A stretch of DNA of 64,000 bases from Streptomyces gossypii (lineage in GTDB: Bacteria > Actinomycetota > Actinomycetes > Streptomycetales > Streptomycetaceae). A program made the translations under genes and the position numbers. The notes under the pieces are model-generated. The model ran no database searches. It was not told the origin of the DNA and saw only the letters and a list, made by a program, of their open reading frames with translations. Below are positions 8,301 through 16,626 of the stretch, piece by piece. Position 1 is the stretch's first letter, and each line of letters starts with the position of its first letter. Location: positions 310,001 through 374,000 of the forward strand of contig NZ_JAJAGO010000003.1 in the NCBI RefSeq assembly GCF_025165795.1. Reading direction: 5' to 3'.

Positions 8301-9299
8301 TCAGCCTCCTGCGGTGAGGGAGCGGAAGAGGGGCACGTCGGCCAGTCCGTTCAGCGGTTTGCTGGTGACGTAGCGGTGCAGGTTGTCGGCGAAGAACGCG
8401 ACGGCCTCGTCCATGTAGGTGCGCGAGAACGTCGCGCACTTCGGCGTCAGCAGGACTCGGGGATGGCGCCGCAGCGGATGCCGTACGGGCAGGGGCTTCG
8501 GATCGGTCACGTCCAGGGCGGCGCCGCGAAGGTGCCGGGCATCAAGGGCGCTGATGAGCGCCGGCTGGTCGACGGTCATCGCTCTGCCGAGGTTGAGGAA
8601 GAGGGCGCCGGGCCTGAAGGCGGAGAAGAGGGCCCCGTCGAAGAATTGATGCGTCGTACTCGTGGCGGGCAGCAGGTCAACCACCACATGGGCGGCGGCG
8701 ACGGCCTGGTCGACCGCCGACGCGTGGATCCAGGTGATGCCGTCGCCCGGAGTCGGCGGGGGCGTGCGCCGTACGCCGATGACGTTCATCCCGAACGCGC
8801 GGGCAGCACGGGCAAGCTGTCCGCCGATGCTGCCGCAACCGACGATGGTCATCGTCGAGCCGGCGAGGTCGAAGAACTCCTGGGCGAGGTCGTCCTTCCA
8901 CCAGGTTCGGTTCGGCTGGCGGCGCTGGCTCAGGAACAGGCCGCGCGAGAAGCCGAGGACCATTCCCATGGCGTGTTCGGCCATGGGGCGGCCATGGAAT
9001 CCGTACGAGCGGGTCAGCGCCACCCCCGCCGCCGCAGCCTCCGCCACGGGGAGGTGATCGGTACCGGCCGCCGGGGAGGAGATCCACTTGAGGTGGGGTG
9101 CGCTCATCAGCCACTGGGGTTCGAACCGCCACCCGAAGAACACCTGTGCGTCCGGGAGGTGGCGGGGGAGGGCCGAGGCGGTGGCAATGCGGAAGTCGAC
9201 GTGGGGGAAGGCGGTTCGCAGGGATCGTTCGTGGTCCTCGGACAGGTGCCAGAAGGCGTATGGGGACTCAAGACAGATCAGCACCACCGGGCGGTTCAT
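8301..9299 (-). CDS. D-isomer 2-hydroxyacid dehydrogenase family protein with altered catalytic residues
   Basis: 332 residues. The NAD(P)-binding motif GCGSIGG (residues 154-160) and the surrounding Rossmann domain are intact, and the catalytic Arg is present in NLGRA (Arg239). The usual Glu, in a DVTDPEPLP-like motif, is Lys268 (DVTDPKPLP), and the usual His of LLTPH is Lys287 (LLTPKCA). A Lys in place of the His is known from type IIIK phosphoglycerate dehydrogenases, but losing the Glu as well is unusual. The protein may use a different acid/base, act on a non-standard substrate or be non-catalytic. It overlaps the upstream glycosyltransferase gene by four bases (ATGA). Confidence 0.88.
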   Translation of the reverse strand: MNRPVVLICLESPYAFWHLSEDHERSLRTAFPHVDFRIATASALPRHLPDAQVFFGWRFEPQWLMSAPHLKWISSPAAGTDHLPVAEAAAAGVALTRSYGFHGRPMAEHAMGMVLGFSRGLFLSQRRQPNRTWWKDDLAQEFFDLAGSTMTIVGCGSIGGQLARAARAFGMNVIGVRRTPPPTPGDGITWIHASAVDQAVAAAHVVVDLLPATSTTHQFFDGALFSAFRPGALFLNLGRAMTVDQPALISALDARHLRGAALDVTDPKPLPVRHPLRRHPRVLLTPKCATFSRTYMDEAVAFFADNLHRYVTSKPLNGLADVPLFRSLTAGG

Positions 9300-10624
9300 C
9301 GTGCCCTGCTGTCTGCGGCGGGGATCGGGGCCAGGGCCCAGGGGGCGATGCGGTCGAGTGCGGAGCCGATGCTGGCCTCGTAGTCGTGACGCGAGCGAAG
9401 GAGCGCTGTTCCGGCCTGTACGAGACGGGCACGTTGGCGAGGCATGACGGTCACCGCCCTGCGAATGGCGACAGCCAGAGAGGCGGCATCACCGGGTGCG
9501 GAGGTGAATCCCGTCTCGCCCTCGACCACCGTCTGCGCCAGCCCGCCCGCCGATGTGGCGACCACCGGGCCCGCCCCGGCGGCGAACGCCTCCAGCGGCA
9601 CCCGCCCGAAGGGCTCCTCACGGGACGGAACGACGACCGCGCGCAGGGCCGGGCTGTGGAGCCAGCTGCGGATGGCGGGACTGAAGCGGGTGATGAGCGT
9701 CGCGTCCAGGCCGAACTCGTGCATCGCGGAGGCCAGGCGATCTTGGTAGGGGGTTGGGCCGTCGGCCGCGTCGGGGGTTGCTGCCGCCAGCAGCAGGTGA
9801 GGAAGGCGTATGCCCTGGTCTTTCAGAATGTGCAGAGCCGTCAGCAGGTCCTCGAAGCCCTTGGTCGGGACAGGCCGTCCCATAGCCAGGAGGAATCCGC
9901 CTCGGGCGGGGAACGGGAGCGGGAGCACGGCTGAGGGTTTGCCGGTCTCCTCAAGGATCAGCCCGTTCGGAATCTCCACGACGCTGCTGCGGCGAAGGCC
10001 GCAGCTCACGATGAGGTGGCCGCGCATGTGGCGGGAGATCGCACCGACCCGTCCGCCTCGGGTTGTGGCCGCCCGCAGCCCCGCCCTCTCCCAGCGCACG
10101 CGATTCCGGTCCTGCGGCTGTGTCAACGCGGCGGTGGAGCGGGGGATGAGCAGCAGCTCCATCGCCGGGGGTGTGTACGGAGCGAGACCGAGGAAGGGCA
10201 CGTCGAGGCCGATCAGCAGGCAGCGGCCCGAGCGGCTGGCAATGCGCACGGCGACCTCGCCGACGAGGTCGCACAACTGCTCGCAGTTGTGGACCGAGTT
10301 CACTGCCGCGTGGCCGCCGGGGATCGTGATGATCTCGGCTTCGGCCTGCTTGAGCATGTGCTGGACCTCGGCGGTCCATCGCGGGTCACGGGTTCCCGAC
10401 GACGCGGGGAGGTGCGGGGTGATCACTGCCAGTCGGCCGACGGGCAGCAGGCGGGCGAGCGCCGTGAGGAAGGCGCGGTTGCTGAAACCGGTCCCCGAGC
10501 TGGCCCCGTAGAAGCCTTCGTGGAGTGCGACGATCACGCGCGGCTGACCGGCACCGCCCCACGCGCCCGGGGCGCGGAGAGCATCCAGGCGGGCTGGCGT
10601 TGCGGGCGGGTGTTCTCTGCGCAC
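9296..10624 (-). CDS. Glycosyltransferase, GT4 family
   Basis: 442 residues. The C-terminal donor domain is typical: IPNGL, GRPVPTKGFEDLL, SREEPFGRVPLEAFAAG (E-x7-E) and a VEGETGF tail. The N-terminal acceptor half contains a long stretch resembling other GT-B enzymes. I place the start at GTG 10624 because AAGGAGG lies nine bases upstream. An ATG at 10669, which shares a base with the upstream stop, has no ribosome site and adds a low-complexity Arg/Ser leader. Likely transfers a sugar to the operon's product; the acceptor is unknown. It is coupled to the dehydrogenase gene by a four-base overlap. Confidence 0.88.
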   Translation of the reverse strand: MRREHPPATPARLDALRAPGAWGGAGQPRVIVALHEGFYGASSGTGFSNRAFLTALARLLPVGRLAVITPHLPASSGTRDPRWTAEVQHMLKQAEAEIITIPGGHAAVNSVHNCEQLCDLVGEVAVRIASRSGRCLLIGLDVPFLGLAPYTPPAMELLLIPRSTAALTQPQDRNRVRWERAGLRAATTRGGRVGAISRHMRGHLIVSCGLRRSSVVEIPNGLILEETGKPSAVLPLPFPARGGFLLAMGRPVPTKGFEDLLTALHILKDQGIRLPHLLLAAATPDAADGPTPYQDRLASAMHEFGLDATLITRFSPAIRSWLHSPALRAVVVPSREEPFGRVPLEAFAAGAGPVVATSAGGLAQTVVEGETGFTSAPGDAASLAVAIRRAVTVMPRQRARLVQAGTALLRSRHDYEASIGSALDRIAPWALAPIPAADSRAR

Positions 10625-10668
10625 CGTGGACTGCCTCCTTCGAGAGGGACCGAGAAAGACTGGGGACA

Positions 10669-11202
10669 TCAGCAGGCGGTGCTGCCGCCGGTGCGGAGGG
10701 AGCGGGCCAGGCGGCACCAGGCGCGGCTGCCGTGGGTGCTGACGGTCAGCGACCAGGCATCGGCCAGGGCCTCGACGATGGCAAGGCCCCGCCCCGACTC
10801 CGCCTCCTCCAGGAGCGATCCCGGCGCGGGTGGAGCTGAGGGGCGCAGGCAACCGCCGTCGGTGACGGTGATCTCGACCTCACACCGATCTCCGACGCGC
10901 TTGATCCGGTCGACACAGAGCACCAAGGGCGGGCTGCCGGCGGTGAACGCGTTGGTCGTCAGCTCCGACCCGATCAGCCGGGCGTCGTCGATCAGATCCG
11001 CCTCCATGCCGCCGTGCAGGGCGACCGCGACGGCCTCGCGTGCCATCTCGGCGGCCCTCGGAGCGAAGGGGAGATCGGTGATCAATGTGGACGTGATGCT
11101 GTCACCAGGATCCGGACGCACGGGCTTCGGCTCGTTTCGCCCTCGGGAGCGTTCCAGCACGCTGCCCGGACGGTCTTGGGAGGCGCTCGCGTGATGGTTC
11201 AA
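10669..11202 (-). CDS. ATP-binding protein, anti-sigma/histidine-kinase-like (HATPase_c_2)
   Basis: 177 residues. Small stand-alone GHKL ATPase domain of the RsbW/SpoIIAB type common in Streptomyces. SELTTNAFTAG is the N box, ITVTDGG the G1 box and ESGRGLAIVEAL the G2 box. No membrane or sensor domain is attached. Such proteins usually sequester a sigma factor or act with a TPR-type regulator encoded beside them; here a TPR regulator gene diverges from it. The frame opens with TTG at 11202 behind AAGGGG. It is the first gene of the minus-strand operon. Confidence 0.83.
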   Translation of the reverse strand: MNHHASASQDRPGSVLERSRGRNEPKPVRPDPGDSITSTLITDLPFAPRAAEMAREAVAVALHGGMEADLIDDARLIGSELTTNAFTAGSPPLVLCVDRIKRVGDRCEVEITVTDGGCLRPSAPPAPGSLLEEAESGRGLAIVEALADAWSLTVSTHGSRAWCRLARSLRTGGSTAC

Positions 11203-11402
11203 GACCCGACCCCTTCTCCGTCAGCGGCGAAGGCACTGCCTTCCCCAGATACCCAAGAACACCGGAGGGCAGGGCGCGGCAGGACCCGATGAACGGGTCA
11301 ACTGGGTCAACTTCCCTGCAATGCCAGTTACTCGGCGGAGCCGAGGCGTCACCATGGGGAGCACGAGAATCCGACGAACCGCTGGGCGTGAGGTGGTCGC
11401 AC
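11203..11402. promoter_or_regulatory. Divergent control region with tandem GGGTCAACT repeat
   Basis: This stretch separates the operon's first gene (TTG 11202, minus) from the regulator gene if the latter starts at 11403. A perfect tandem duplication of the nonamer GGGTCAACT lies at 11295-11303 and 11304-11312. A directly repeated 9-mer in a divergent promoter region is a plausible operator for the adjacent regulator; no assay or family motif supports this beyond position. Confidence 0.45.
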
Positions 11403-12836
11403 GTGGAGACACGGGCAAGTGAGCCGAACGACGTGCTGGCGGCATGCCTGGGGGAACTCGGTTGGAGCCCCAAGGCGCTCGCCCGCAAGCTCAACAGGGT
11501 CTTCGGCGCTGGAACAGTGGCAGAGTCGGCCCCCTACCACTGGAGAAACACCGGCTCGCTGCCGCGCTCGCCGCTGCCCGTCATGGCCGCCTACGTGCTC
11601 TCCCAGGAATTGGGAAGACGGGTATCAGTGGCCGAGTTGTGGCAGGGGCGTGCGGGTGACTCCTCGGCTCTCATCCCGGCGGACACCGATCTCGCGCGCC
11701 CATGGACCGCGCAGGGCCTGGAGGGAATCGTGGCGGACTGGGTGAGCGGAGGACTCGTCGACCGCAGACGCTTCCTGGCGATCTCGGGAGCGGGGCTGAT
11801 CAAGGTGGTCGCGCAGTATCTTGACGGAACCGCCGGCCGTGGCCAGTACGCTCCCCGGATCTCGGAGACGTACGGGGCCAACCCGCTGGTGGACCAGGTC
11901 GAGCATCACCTGCCTATGCTCCAGTTGCTCGATGACGAACATGGCGGCGCACGTCATCTTCCCTATGTGGGCGCGCAGTTCCGGGCCGTGGGGCTGCTGA
12001 TTCACGAGGGCGGCCACTCCTCCGCCGCGGCAACCAGGCTGATCCGGGCGCTCGCCGAGATCGGACAGCTCGCCGGCTGGATGGCCTTCGACTCAGCCGA
12101 CCACGGGCTGGCCCAGCGCTACTTCGCTACCGCCCTGCGGGCGGCGCACCAGGTCAACGACTTCGCGCTGTGCTCTCACATCCTGGGGGATCTCTCCTTC
12201 CAGGCAGCCAGCCGGGGCCACCCCGCCGATGCCATCGCGCTCGGTGAAGCGGCTCGCCGGGTCAGTGATGCGGCACCTCACACCGTCCAGGCGTCCGTGC
12301 TCTCGCGTCTCGCCTACGCATACGCCTCCGCCGGCCGGGACAACGACTTCGCCCACACGAGCGGCGCCGCGCGGGAACTGATCGGGAGCCGCGACGCCGG
12401 GCGGGAGGAGCCACGCTGGATGTACTTCCTCACCGACAACCACCTGAACTGCCAAGCCGGGTACTCCCTTGTCCGCATGGGGCGCGCGCAGCAGCGGGAG
12501 GGGAACACCGTGAAGGGCCGGCGCAGCCTCGCCCAGGGCACAGCGATGCTGCGAACCGGGGCGTACGAGGTTCCGTGCGGCGACCCCAGCCAGCGGCGGG
12601 CCATGTTCGAGGGCGCGTGGCTGGCCCTCGGCCACAGTGCCCGCGGCGAGCTGGAGACCGCGTGCGAGATCGGACAGATCGCGACGGACCGCCTCGGCGT
12701 TGTCCGCTCGCCCAGAAGCGCCGCGCTGCTCCGCCAGCTCGCGGGGGATCTGCGACGCCGCCAGCGCAATCCCTTCGTGCGCAGCTTTCTTCCCTCCCTG
12801 GAGGATGCGCTCGCCCTTCACTCGCCGACTGCCTGA
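11403..12836 (+). CDS. TPR-type transcriptional regulator (XRE-like N-terminus)
   Basis: About 477 residues from the preferred GTG at 11403, which has GAGGTGG six bases upstream; an ATG at 11289 would add 38 residues lacking family character. The N-terminus (LGELGWSPKALARKLN, then VMAAYVLSQELGRRVSVAELW) is a helix-turn-helix segment. The remainder is a run of helical TPR-like repeats typical of Streptomyces regulators that act beside ATP-binding anti-sigma-like proteins. It diverges from such a gene and from the whole biosynthetic operon, so it probably controls that operon. The oxidase gene follows 22 bases later in the same direction. Confidence 0.8.
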   Translation: METRASEPNDVLAACLGELGWSPKALARKLNRVFGAGTVAESAPYHWRNTGSLPRSPLPVMAAYVLSQELGRRVSVAELWQGRAGDSSALIPADTDLARPWTAQGLEGIVADWVSGGLVDRRRFLAISGAGLIKVVAQYLDGTAGRGQYAPRISETYGANPLVDQVEHHLPMLQLLDDEHGGARHLPYVGAQFRAVGLLIHEGGHSSAAATRLIRALAEIGQLAGWMAFDSADHGLAQRYFATALRAAHQVNDFALCSHILGDLSFQAASRGHPADAIALGEAARRVSDAAPHTVQASVLSRLAYAYASAGRDNDFAHTSGAARELIGSRDAGREEPRWMYFLTDNHLNCQAGYSLVRMGRAQQREGNTVKGRRSLAQGTAMLRTGAYEVPCGDPSQRRAMFEGAWLALGHSARGELETACEIGQIATDRLGVVRSPRSAALLRQLAGDLRRRQRNPFVRSFLPSLEDALALHSPTA

Positions 12837-12858
12837 TCCGGCCGTTAGGGTCGAGAGC

Positions 12859-13812
12859 ATGACCGCAGAGGAGCGCGTTGTTGTCGTAGGGGCCGGTGCA
12901 GCGGGACTGACCACCGCGGTCGTGCTCGCCGAGGCCGGAGCACTCGTTCACGTGATCGCCGAGCAGGTGCCCGGGGTCACGTCGCTGGCCGCCGGCGCGA
13001 TGTGGGGCTCGTACTTGGTCGAGCCGAAAGACAAAGTCGATCAGTGGGGGCGGCACTCGCTGGAGATCTTCCGCGCACTGGCCGAGGCCCCGGCAACCGG
13101 TGTCCGGCTGACCAGCGGTATCGAGGCATCTCGCGTGGCCGAGGCACCCCCGGAGTGGGCCACCACGCTGCCGGGCTTCCGGCCGTGCGAGGCGGCCGAA
13201 CTCCCGGCCGGGTTCACTACCGGCTACCGGTTCACCGTGCCGCTGATCGACATGCCGGTCTATCTCGACTACCTCCTCCGGCGGCTTCGCGCGGCCGGCG
13301 GGACCGTCGAGCAGCGCAGGCTCGACGGGCTCGACGACGCGGGCCCCGCTGCCGTCATCGTCAACTGCACGGGCCTCGGGTCCCGCACCCTGGTGCCGGA
13401 TCCTGCGCTGCGGCCGATCCGGGGGCAACACGTCGTGGTCACCAACCCCGGCCTGACCGAGTTCTTCTCCGAGGACACCGGCCCGTCATCGGACCTGCTG
13501 TGCATCTATCCGCACGGGGACACCGTCGTCCTGGGAGGCACGGCGGTGGACGGCGAGGGAGAACTGGCGGCTGACGACAAGGCGGCGGCCGGCATCCTGG
13601 CCCGCTGCTCCGAGATCGAACCCCGCCTCGCCCAGGCCCGCGTCCTCGAACACCGCATCGGCGCCAGGCCCACGCGCAGCACGGTACGGGTTGATGCCGA
13701 GAGCAGGGGCGACGGGGCGGTGGTGCTTCACAACTACGGCCACGGCGGTGCCGGGATCACGCTCTCCTGGGGCTGCGCGGAGGAGGTTCGGAGGCTGGCA
13801 GCCTCCCAGTGA
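12859..13812 (+). CDS. FAD-dependent oxidoreductase, D-amino-acid oxidase family
   Basis: 317 residues, the family's usual length. VVVVGAGAAGLTTA is the FAD-binding G-x-G-x-x-G motif; PIRGQHV, IGARPTRS and NYGHGGAGITLSWG near the C-terminus are the DAAO signatures that hold FAD and the substrate carboxylate (Arg of the GxRPxR motif). The enzyme oxidatively deaminates D-amino acids or related amines to oxo acids with hydrogen peroxide. ATG 12859 follows the regulator stop closely, so the two are probably co-transcribed. It may tailor a precursor for the operon's product or catabolise D-amino acids. Confidence 0.9.
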   Translation: MTAEERVVVVGAGAAGLTTAVVLAEAGALVHVIAEQVPGVTSLAAGAMWGSYLVEPKDKVDQWGRHSLEIFRALAEAPATGVRLTSGIEASRVAEAPPEWATTLPGFRPCEAAELPAGFTTGYRFTVPLIDMPVYLDYLLRRLRAAGGTVEQRRLDGLDDAGPAAVIVNCTGLGSRTLVPDPALRPIRGQHVVVTNPGLTEFFSEDTGPSSDLLCIYPHGDTVVLGGTAVDGEGELAADDKAAAGILARCSEIEPRLAQARVLEHRIGARPTRSTVRVDAESRGDGAVVLHNYGHGGAGITLSWGCAEEVRRLAASQ

Positions 13813-13832
13813 GCTGAGCGGCCGAGCGTGGA

Positions 13833-14405
13833 TCAGTTTTTTGAGCTGTTGCGTGCGCGGAAGGCTGCGGCTTTGACTCGGCTGCGGCAGGCGTCGGAGC
13901 AGAAGTGGCGGACGGCGTTGCGGGAGTTGTCGACGTAGACGCGGTCGCATTGCGGTGCTGTGCAGACGCCGAGGCGTCCGGCGAGGTCGCTGCCGATGGC
14001 CAGGGCGAGTGCGGTGGCGCATCCGGCGCTCCAGCCCACGGCGAGGGTGTCGTGGGTGCCGTGGAAGTGGACTTGCCAGGGCTCGTCGTCGACGCGGTCG
14101 AGTTGAGGTCGGGCGCCGGTGGTGCGCAGCAGGACGTTCACGACTTCCGCTGCCTGGTCGGTGCGGCCGTTGTCGACGGCGTCGAACACCGCCCTCAACT
14201 GCTGGGCGGTGTGCGCGAGATAGGTCGCGTGTCCCGGCTCGACACCCGTGCGGGCGGCTGCGAGCGGCAGCGCGTCGTGGATTGCCTGGGGCAGCTGATC
14301 GCCGCGGGGCGCGGTGTAGGGACGGCCTTGCCGAAACCCGTCGGTCAGCACGTTCACGAGTGAGACCGCTGCGTCGAGCAGCGTCTTCACGTGACCATCG
14401 AACAT
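13833..14405 (-). CDS. CGNR zinc-finger / ABATE-domain regulator
   Basis: About 190 residues. The C-terminal CTAPQC ... HFCSDAC segment supplies four Cys that bind zinc in the CGNR motif; NSRN replaces the canonical GN(S/T)R-type text, a common variation. The N-terminal ABATE half (stress-induced regulator domain) precedes it. The start is uncertain: ATG 14405, GTG 14408 or ATG 14441. The gene diverges from an MFS exporter gene, so it probably represses or activates that exporter. It converges on the oxidase gene with only 20 bases between them. Confidence 0.82.
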   Translation of the reverse strand: MFDGHVKTLLDAAVSLVNVLTDGFRQGRPYTAPRGDQLPQAIHDALPLAAARTGVEPGHATYLAHTAQQLRAVFDAVDNGRTDQAAEVVNVLLRTTGARPQLDRVDDEPWQVHFHGTHDTLAVGWSAGCATALALAIGSDLAGRLGVCTAPQCDRVYVDNSRNAVRHFCSDACRSRVKAAAFRARNSSKN

Positions 14406-14451
14406 CACTTGACTGGTCACTCCTTCGGGTCTAGCGTCCATCCATCACCAA

Positions 14452-14474
14452 CGATACCTGTTTCGTCGGTAACG
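14452..14474. promoter_or_regulatory. Imperfect inverted repeat between CGNR regulator and MFS genes
   Basis: CGATACC (14452-14458) and GGTAACG (14468-14474) form an inverted repeat with one mismatch around nine bases, just upstream of the MFS start. Its place between a regulator and a divergent exporter makes it a reasonable operator candidate; this is inference only. Confidence 0.35.
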
Positions 14475-14491
14475 AGTGAGGGGTGAGGGCC

Positions 14492-15724
14492 ATGCAGGGC
14501 GGCAAGCGATTGCCACGAGCGGTGCGCCTGTTGATCGTGGCACGGGCGGTCAACCGGCTCGGAGCGTTCTCGATCTCGTTCCTTACCGTTCTCATCACGA
14601 CCAACTTCGAAGCCGGCGCCGCCGTCGCCGGCGGAGTCAGCGCCGCCTTCGGCCTCGCCACGATCCCCTCGCGCCTGGTCGGCGGACGCCTGGCCGATCG
14701 GATCGGCCGACGCCGCACGATCGTGGCCGGCCTGACCGGGTGCGCGCTGGCACAGCTGGGACTCGCCGCAGCGGACAGCGTGACACTGGTCATCTTCTTC
14801 GCCGTCCTGCTGGGCCTGGTCTTCGAACTCTACGAACCGCCGAGCCAGGCCATGATCGCCGATGCGGTGGCGCCGAGCGAGCACGTGCACGCCTACAGCC
14901 TGCTGAACGCCGCCCTGGCCGCGGCAGGCATGGGTGCCGGCCTCATGGCAGCGGGTCTGGGCCGCTGGGACCTGCGATGGCTGTTCGTCGCCGACGCCCT
15001 CACCTGCCTGCTCTGCGCGCTCACCGTGTACCTGGTACTCCCTGCCGACCACCTCAGGGCCGCGAAGGCCGCACCGGACCAGACGACCGCCGTCACCCCG
15101 TGGCGTGACCGCGCCCTGCTGCTCATGCTCGGCACAGGGACACTGTTCGCCGTGATCTACCTCCAGATCATGATCACGCTCCCACTCGCCATGGACCACG
15201 AAGGACTGCGGCCCGCCGACGCCGGACTGCTGTTCACCACCTCCGCACTCACCATCTGCGCGGGCCAACCGCTGATGCGCTGGAGACGGCTCGCCACCCT
15301 CCCGGCACCGGCCGCCTTCGCCACCGGGTACCTGCTGCTGGCACTGGGGCTGGGTGGCTACGCGCTCGCGGACAATCTGGCCGCCTACCTGGCGGCAACC
15401 GTCGTGTGGAGTGCGGGCGACCTGCTCCTGGTCGGCCGGGTATACGCGGTCGTCGCCGGCCTGGCCCCGCCCGGCGGAAAGGGACGCTACCTGGCCGTCT
15501 ACGGCACCAGCTGGGGCATCGCGGGGATCGCCGCCCCCTTGACGGGCACGCAACTGATCGAGCATGCCGGACCAGCTGGCCTGTGGAGCGCGATGACGCT
15601 CGCGTGCCTGCTGCTTGCGGCACTCCAACCCGCCCTGGTCCGACGTATCCCTCCCCGCGACCACGACGACCAACTTCAACCAGCGCCAGTCGAATCGCAG
15701 GACATCAGAGCGGCAGACCTGTAA
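14492..15724 (+). CDS. MFS transporter (probable drug or product efflux)
   Basis: 410 residues with about 12 hydrophobic segments. The loop after helix 2 reads GGRLADRIGRRRTI, the classic MFS motif A. The family exports small molecules using the proton gradient. I chose ATG 14492 behind AGGGG; a GTG three codons earlier is possible. It diverges from the CGNR regulator and lies at the end of the block flanking the biosynthetic operon, so it may export that product or confer self-resistance. Substrate not predictable. Confidence 0.87.
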   Translation: MQGGKRLPRAVRLLIVARAVNRLGAFSISFLTVLITTNFEAGAAVAGGVSAAFGLATIPSRLVGGRLADRIGRRRTIVAGLTGCALAQLGLAAADSVTLVIFFAVLLGLVFELYEPPSQAMIADAVAPSEHVHAYSLLNAALAAAGMGAGLMAAGLGRWDLRWLFVADALTCLLCALTVYLVLPADHLRAAKAAPDQTTAVTPWRDRALLLMLGTGTLFAVIYLQIMITLPLAMDHEGLRPADAGLLFTTSALTICAGQPLMRWRRLATLPAPAAFATGYLLLALGLGGYALADNLAAYLAATVVWSAGDLLLVGRVYAVVAGLAPPGGKGRYLAVYGTSWGIAGIAAPLTGTQLIEHAGPAGLWSAMTLACLLLAALQPALVRRIPPRDHDDQLQPAPVESQDIRAADL

Positions 15725-16143
15725 CGCCATCCACGACTCACGTTCGGGCTGGAGAACAGCCCGCTGCGTCTACCTCGTCCGCCGCGAAGGGTGCCTCGGT
15801 GTTGTGGGCGGGGGAGCGGTATCTGCTCCGGTCTGCGGCAGTGTCGTCGGGCAGGCGGTTGCGCGTATCGAGGTGACTGTCGTGGTGGTATCTGGCTCGG
15901 CCGTGCTGGTCGATACTCGTGTGGTGAAGGCTGTGAGGGAAGCTCGTGTGACCTATTGAGCGTGTCCACCGACGTCGCATGCCCGACCGGATTTCCGGTC
16001 GGGCATGCGACGTTCTGGTGCGGGTGTCAGCGGCGGGGAGTGCGCGGAGTCGCGCGAGCCGGGTTGGTGGGGAAGCGGCTGGGGGCGGTCTGGGTGCCTG
16101 GGTCGTCCTTGTGTTCACGTTGGTCTCGGGGCGGTGGTGGTTG
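15725..16143. other. Intergenic region at the edge of the mobilizable element
   Basis: No supported gene. The stretch carries the strong hairpin annotated separately at 15972-16013 and otherwise unremarkable GC-rich sequence. It marks the junction between the MFS gene and the first gene of the mobilizable element, so one element end may lie here, but I found no repeat matching the other side. Confidence 0.5.
15972..16013. terminator. Long perfect hairpin, bidirectional terminator
   Basis: Bases 15972-15990 and 15995-16013 are exact reverse complements, giving a 19-bp stem with a four-base loop (ATTT). It lies between the plus-strand MFS gene and the converging minus-strand gene at 16144. There is no U tract, which is usual for Streptomyces terminators. 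Confidence 0.75.
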
Positions 16144-16524
16144 TCAGAAGGTGTAGGGGGTGAAGGGGCGGGTCGGTTCGTTTATGGATTTGAGGAGGTG
16201 GTCGAGTTCGGCTCGTTGGGCTGTGGTCATGATTTCGGCTGCGTTGCCGAGGGTCTTGTGGGTGAGCTGTTCCATGAACGGGGCGAGGAAGCTTTGCAGG
16301 GCGTCGGGGGTTTCCTTCGTCTTGCGCAGGTATTCCATGTAGCGCTTGTGCTGGGCGTGGAACTCTTCGAATTCGGCTCGGGTGGCCGAGAGGGCGGTTT
16401 CCTGTTCCGCTGTCGTGAAGGGTCGGCCGTCGCGGTGGTTCCAGGTGCGGGGGTCGGCCTGGTGTTTGAAGTCCGCGTCGCACAGGAGGGCGACGACGTG
16501 GGGTCGGATGTCGGTCTGGGGCAT
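16144..16524 (-). CDS. Hypothetical protein of the mobilizable element
   Basis: 126 residues, hydrophilic, rich in charged helices (for example ATRAEFEEFHAQHKRYMEYLRKT is one long amphipathic run at the centre), no signal peptide or membrane segment. I recognise no family. An ATG at 16524 is preceded by a purine-rich GGAA ribosome site. It lies about 100 bases downstream of the relaxase gene on the same strand and is probably the last gene of the mobilization operon; it could be an accessory transfer factor. Confidence is for the gene being real. Confidence 0.6.
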   Translation of the reverse strand: MPQTDIRPHVVALLCDADFKHQADPRTWNHRDGRPFTTAEQETALSATRAEFEEFHAQHKRYMEYLRKTKETPDALQSFLAPFMEQLTHKTLGNAAEIMTTAQRAELDHLLKSINEPTRPFTPYTF

Positions 16525-16626
16525 AGAGGGGTTCCTTTCGGAGTCGGGGTTGAGGCATCAATGCTCCGGAGGATCCCCGGTTTCGGTAACCGGGGATCGT
16601 CGGCTATGTTCCGCCCGCTTGTGCGG

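Noticed and set aside
9115..9140. GGGTTCGAACC word as a copy of the tRNA-Ser T arm (att site)
   Set aside because: It lies inside the dehydrogenase gene and flanking bases do not match the tRNA 3' end.
10622..10669. ATG 10669 as start of the upstream glycosyltransferase
   Set aside because: No ribosome site, while GTG 10624 has AAGGAGG at good spacing; the overlap with the previous stop is the only support for the ATG.
1877..11202. RiPP cluster interpretation for the radical SAM genes
   Set aside because: No precursor-like short gene with leader and core was found in or beside the operon, and no peptidase or RRE-like gene is present.
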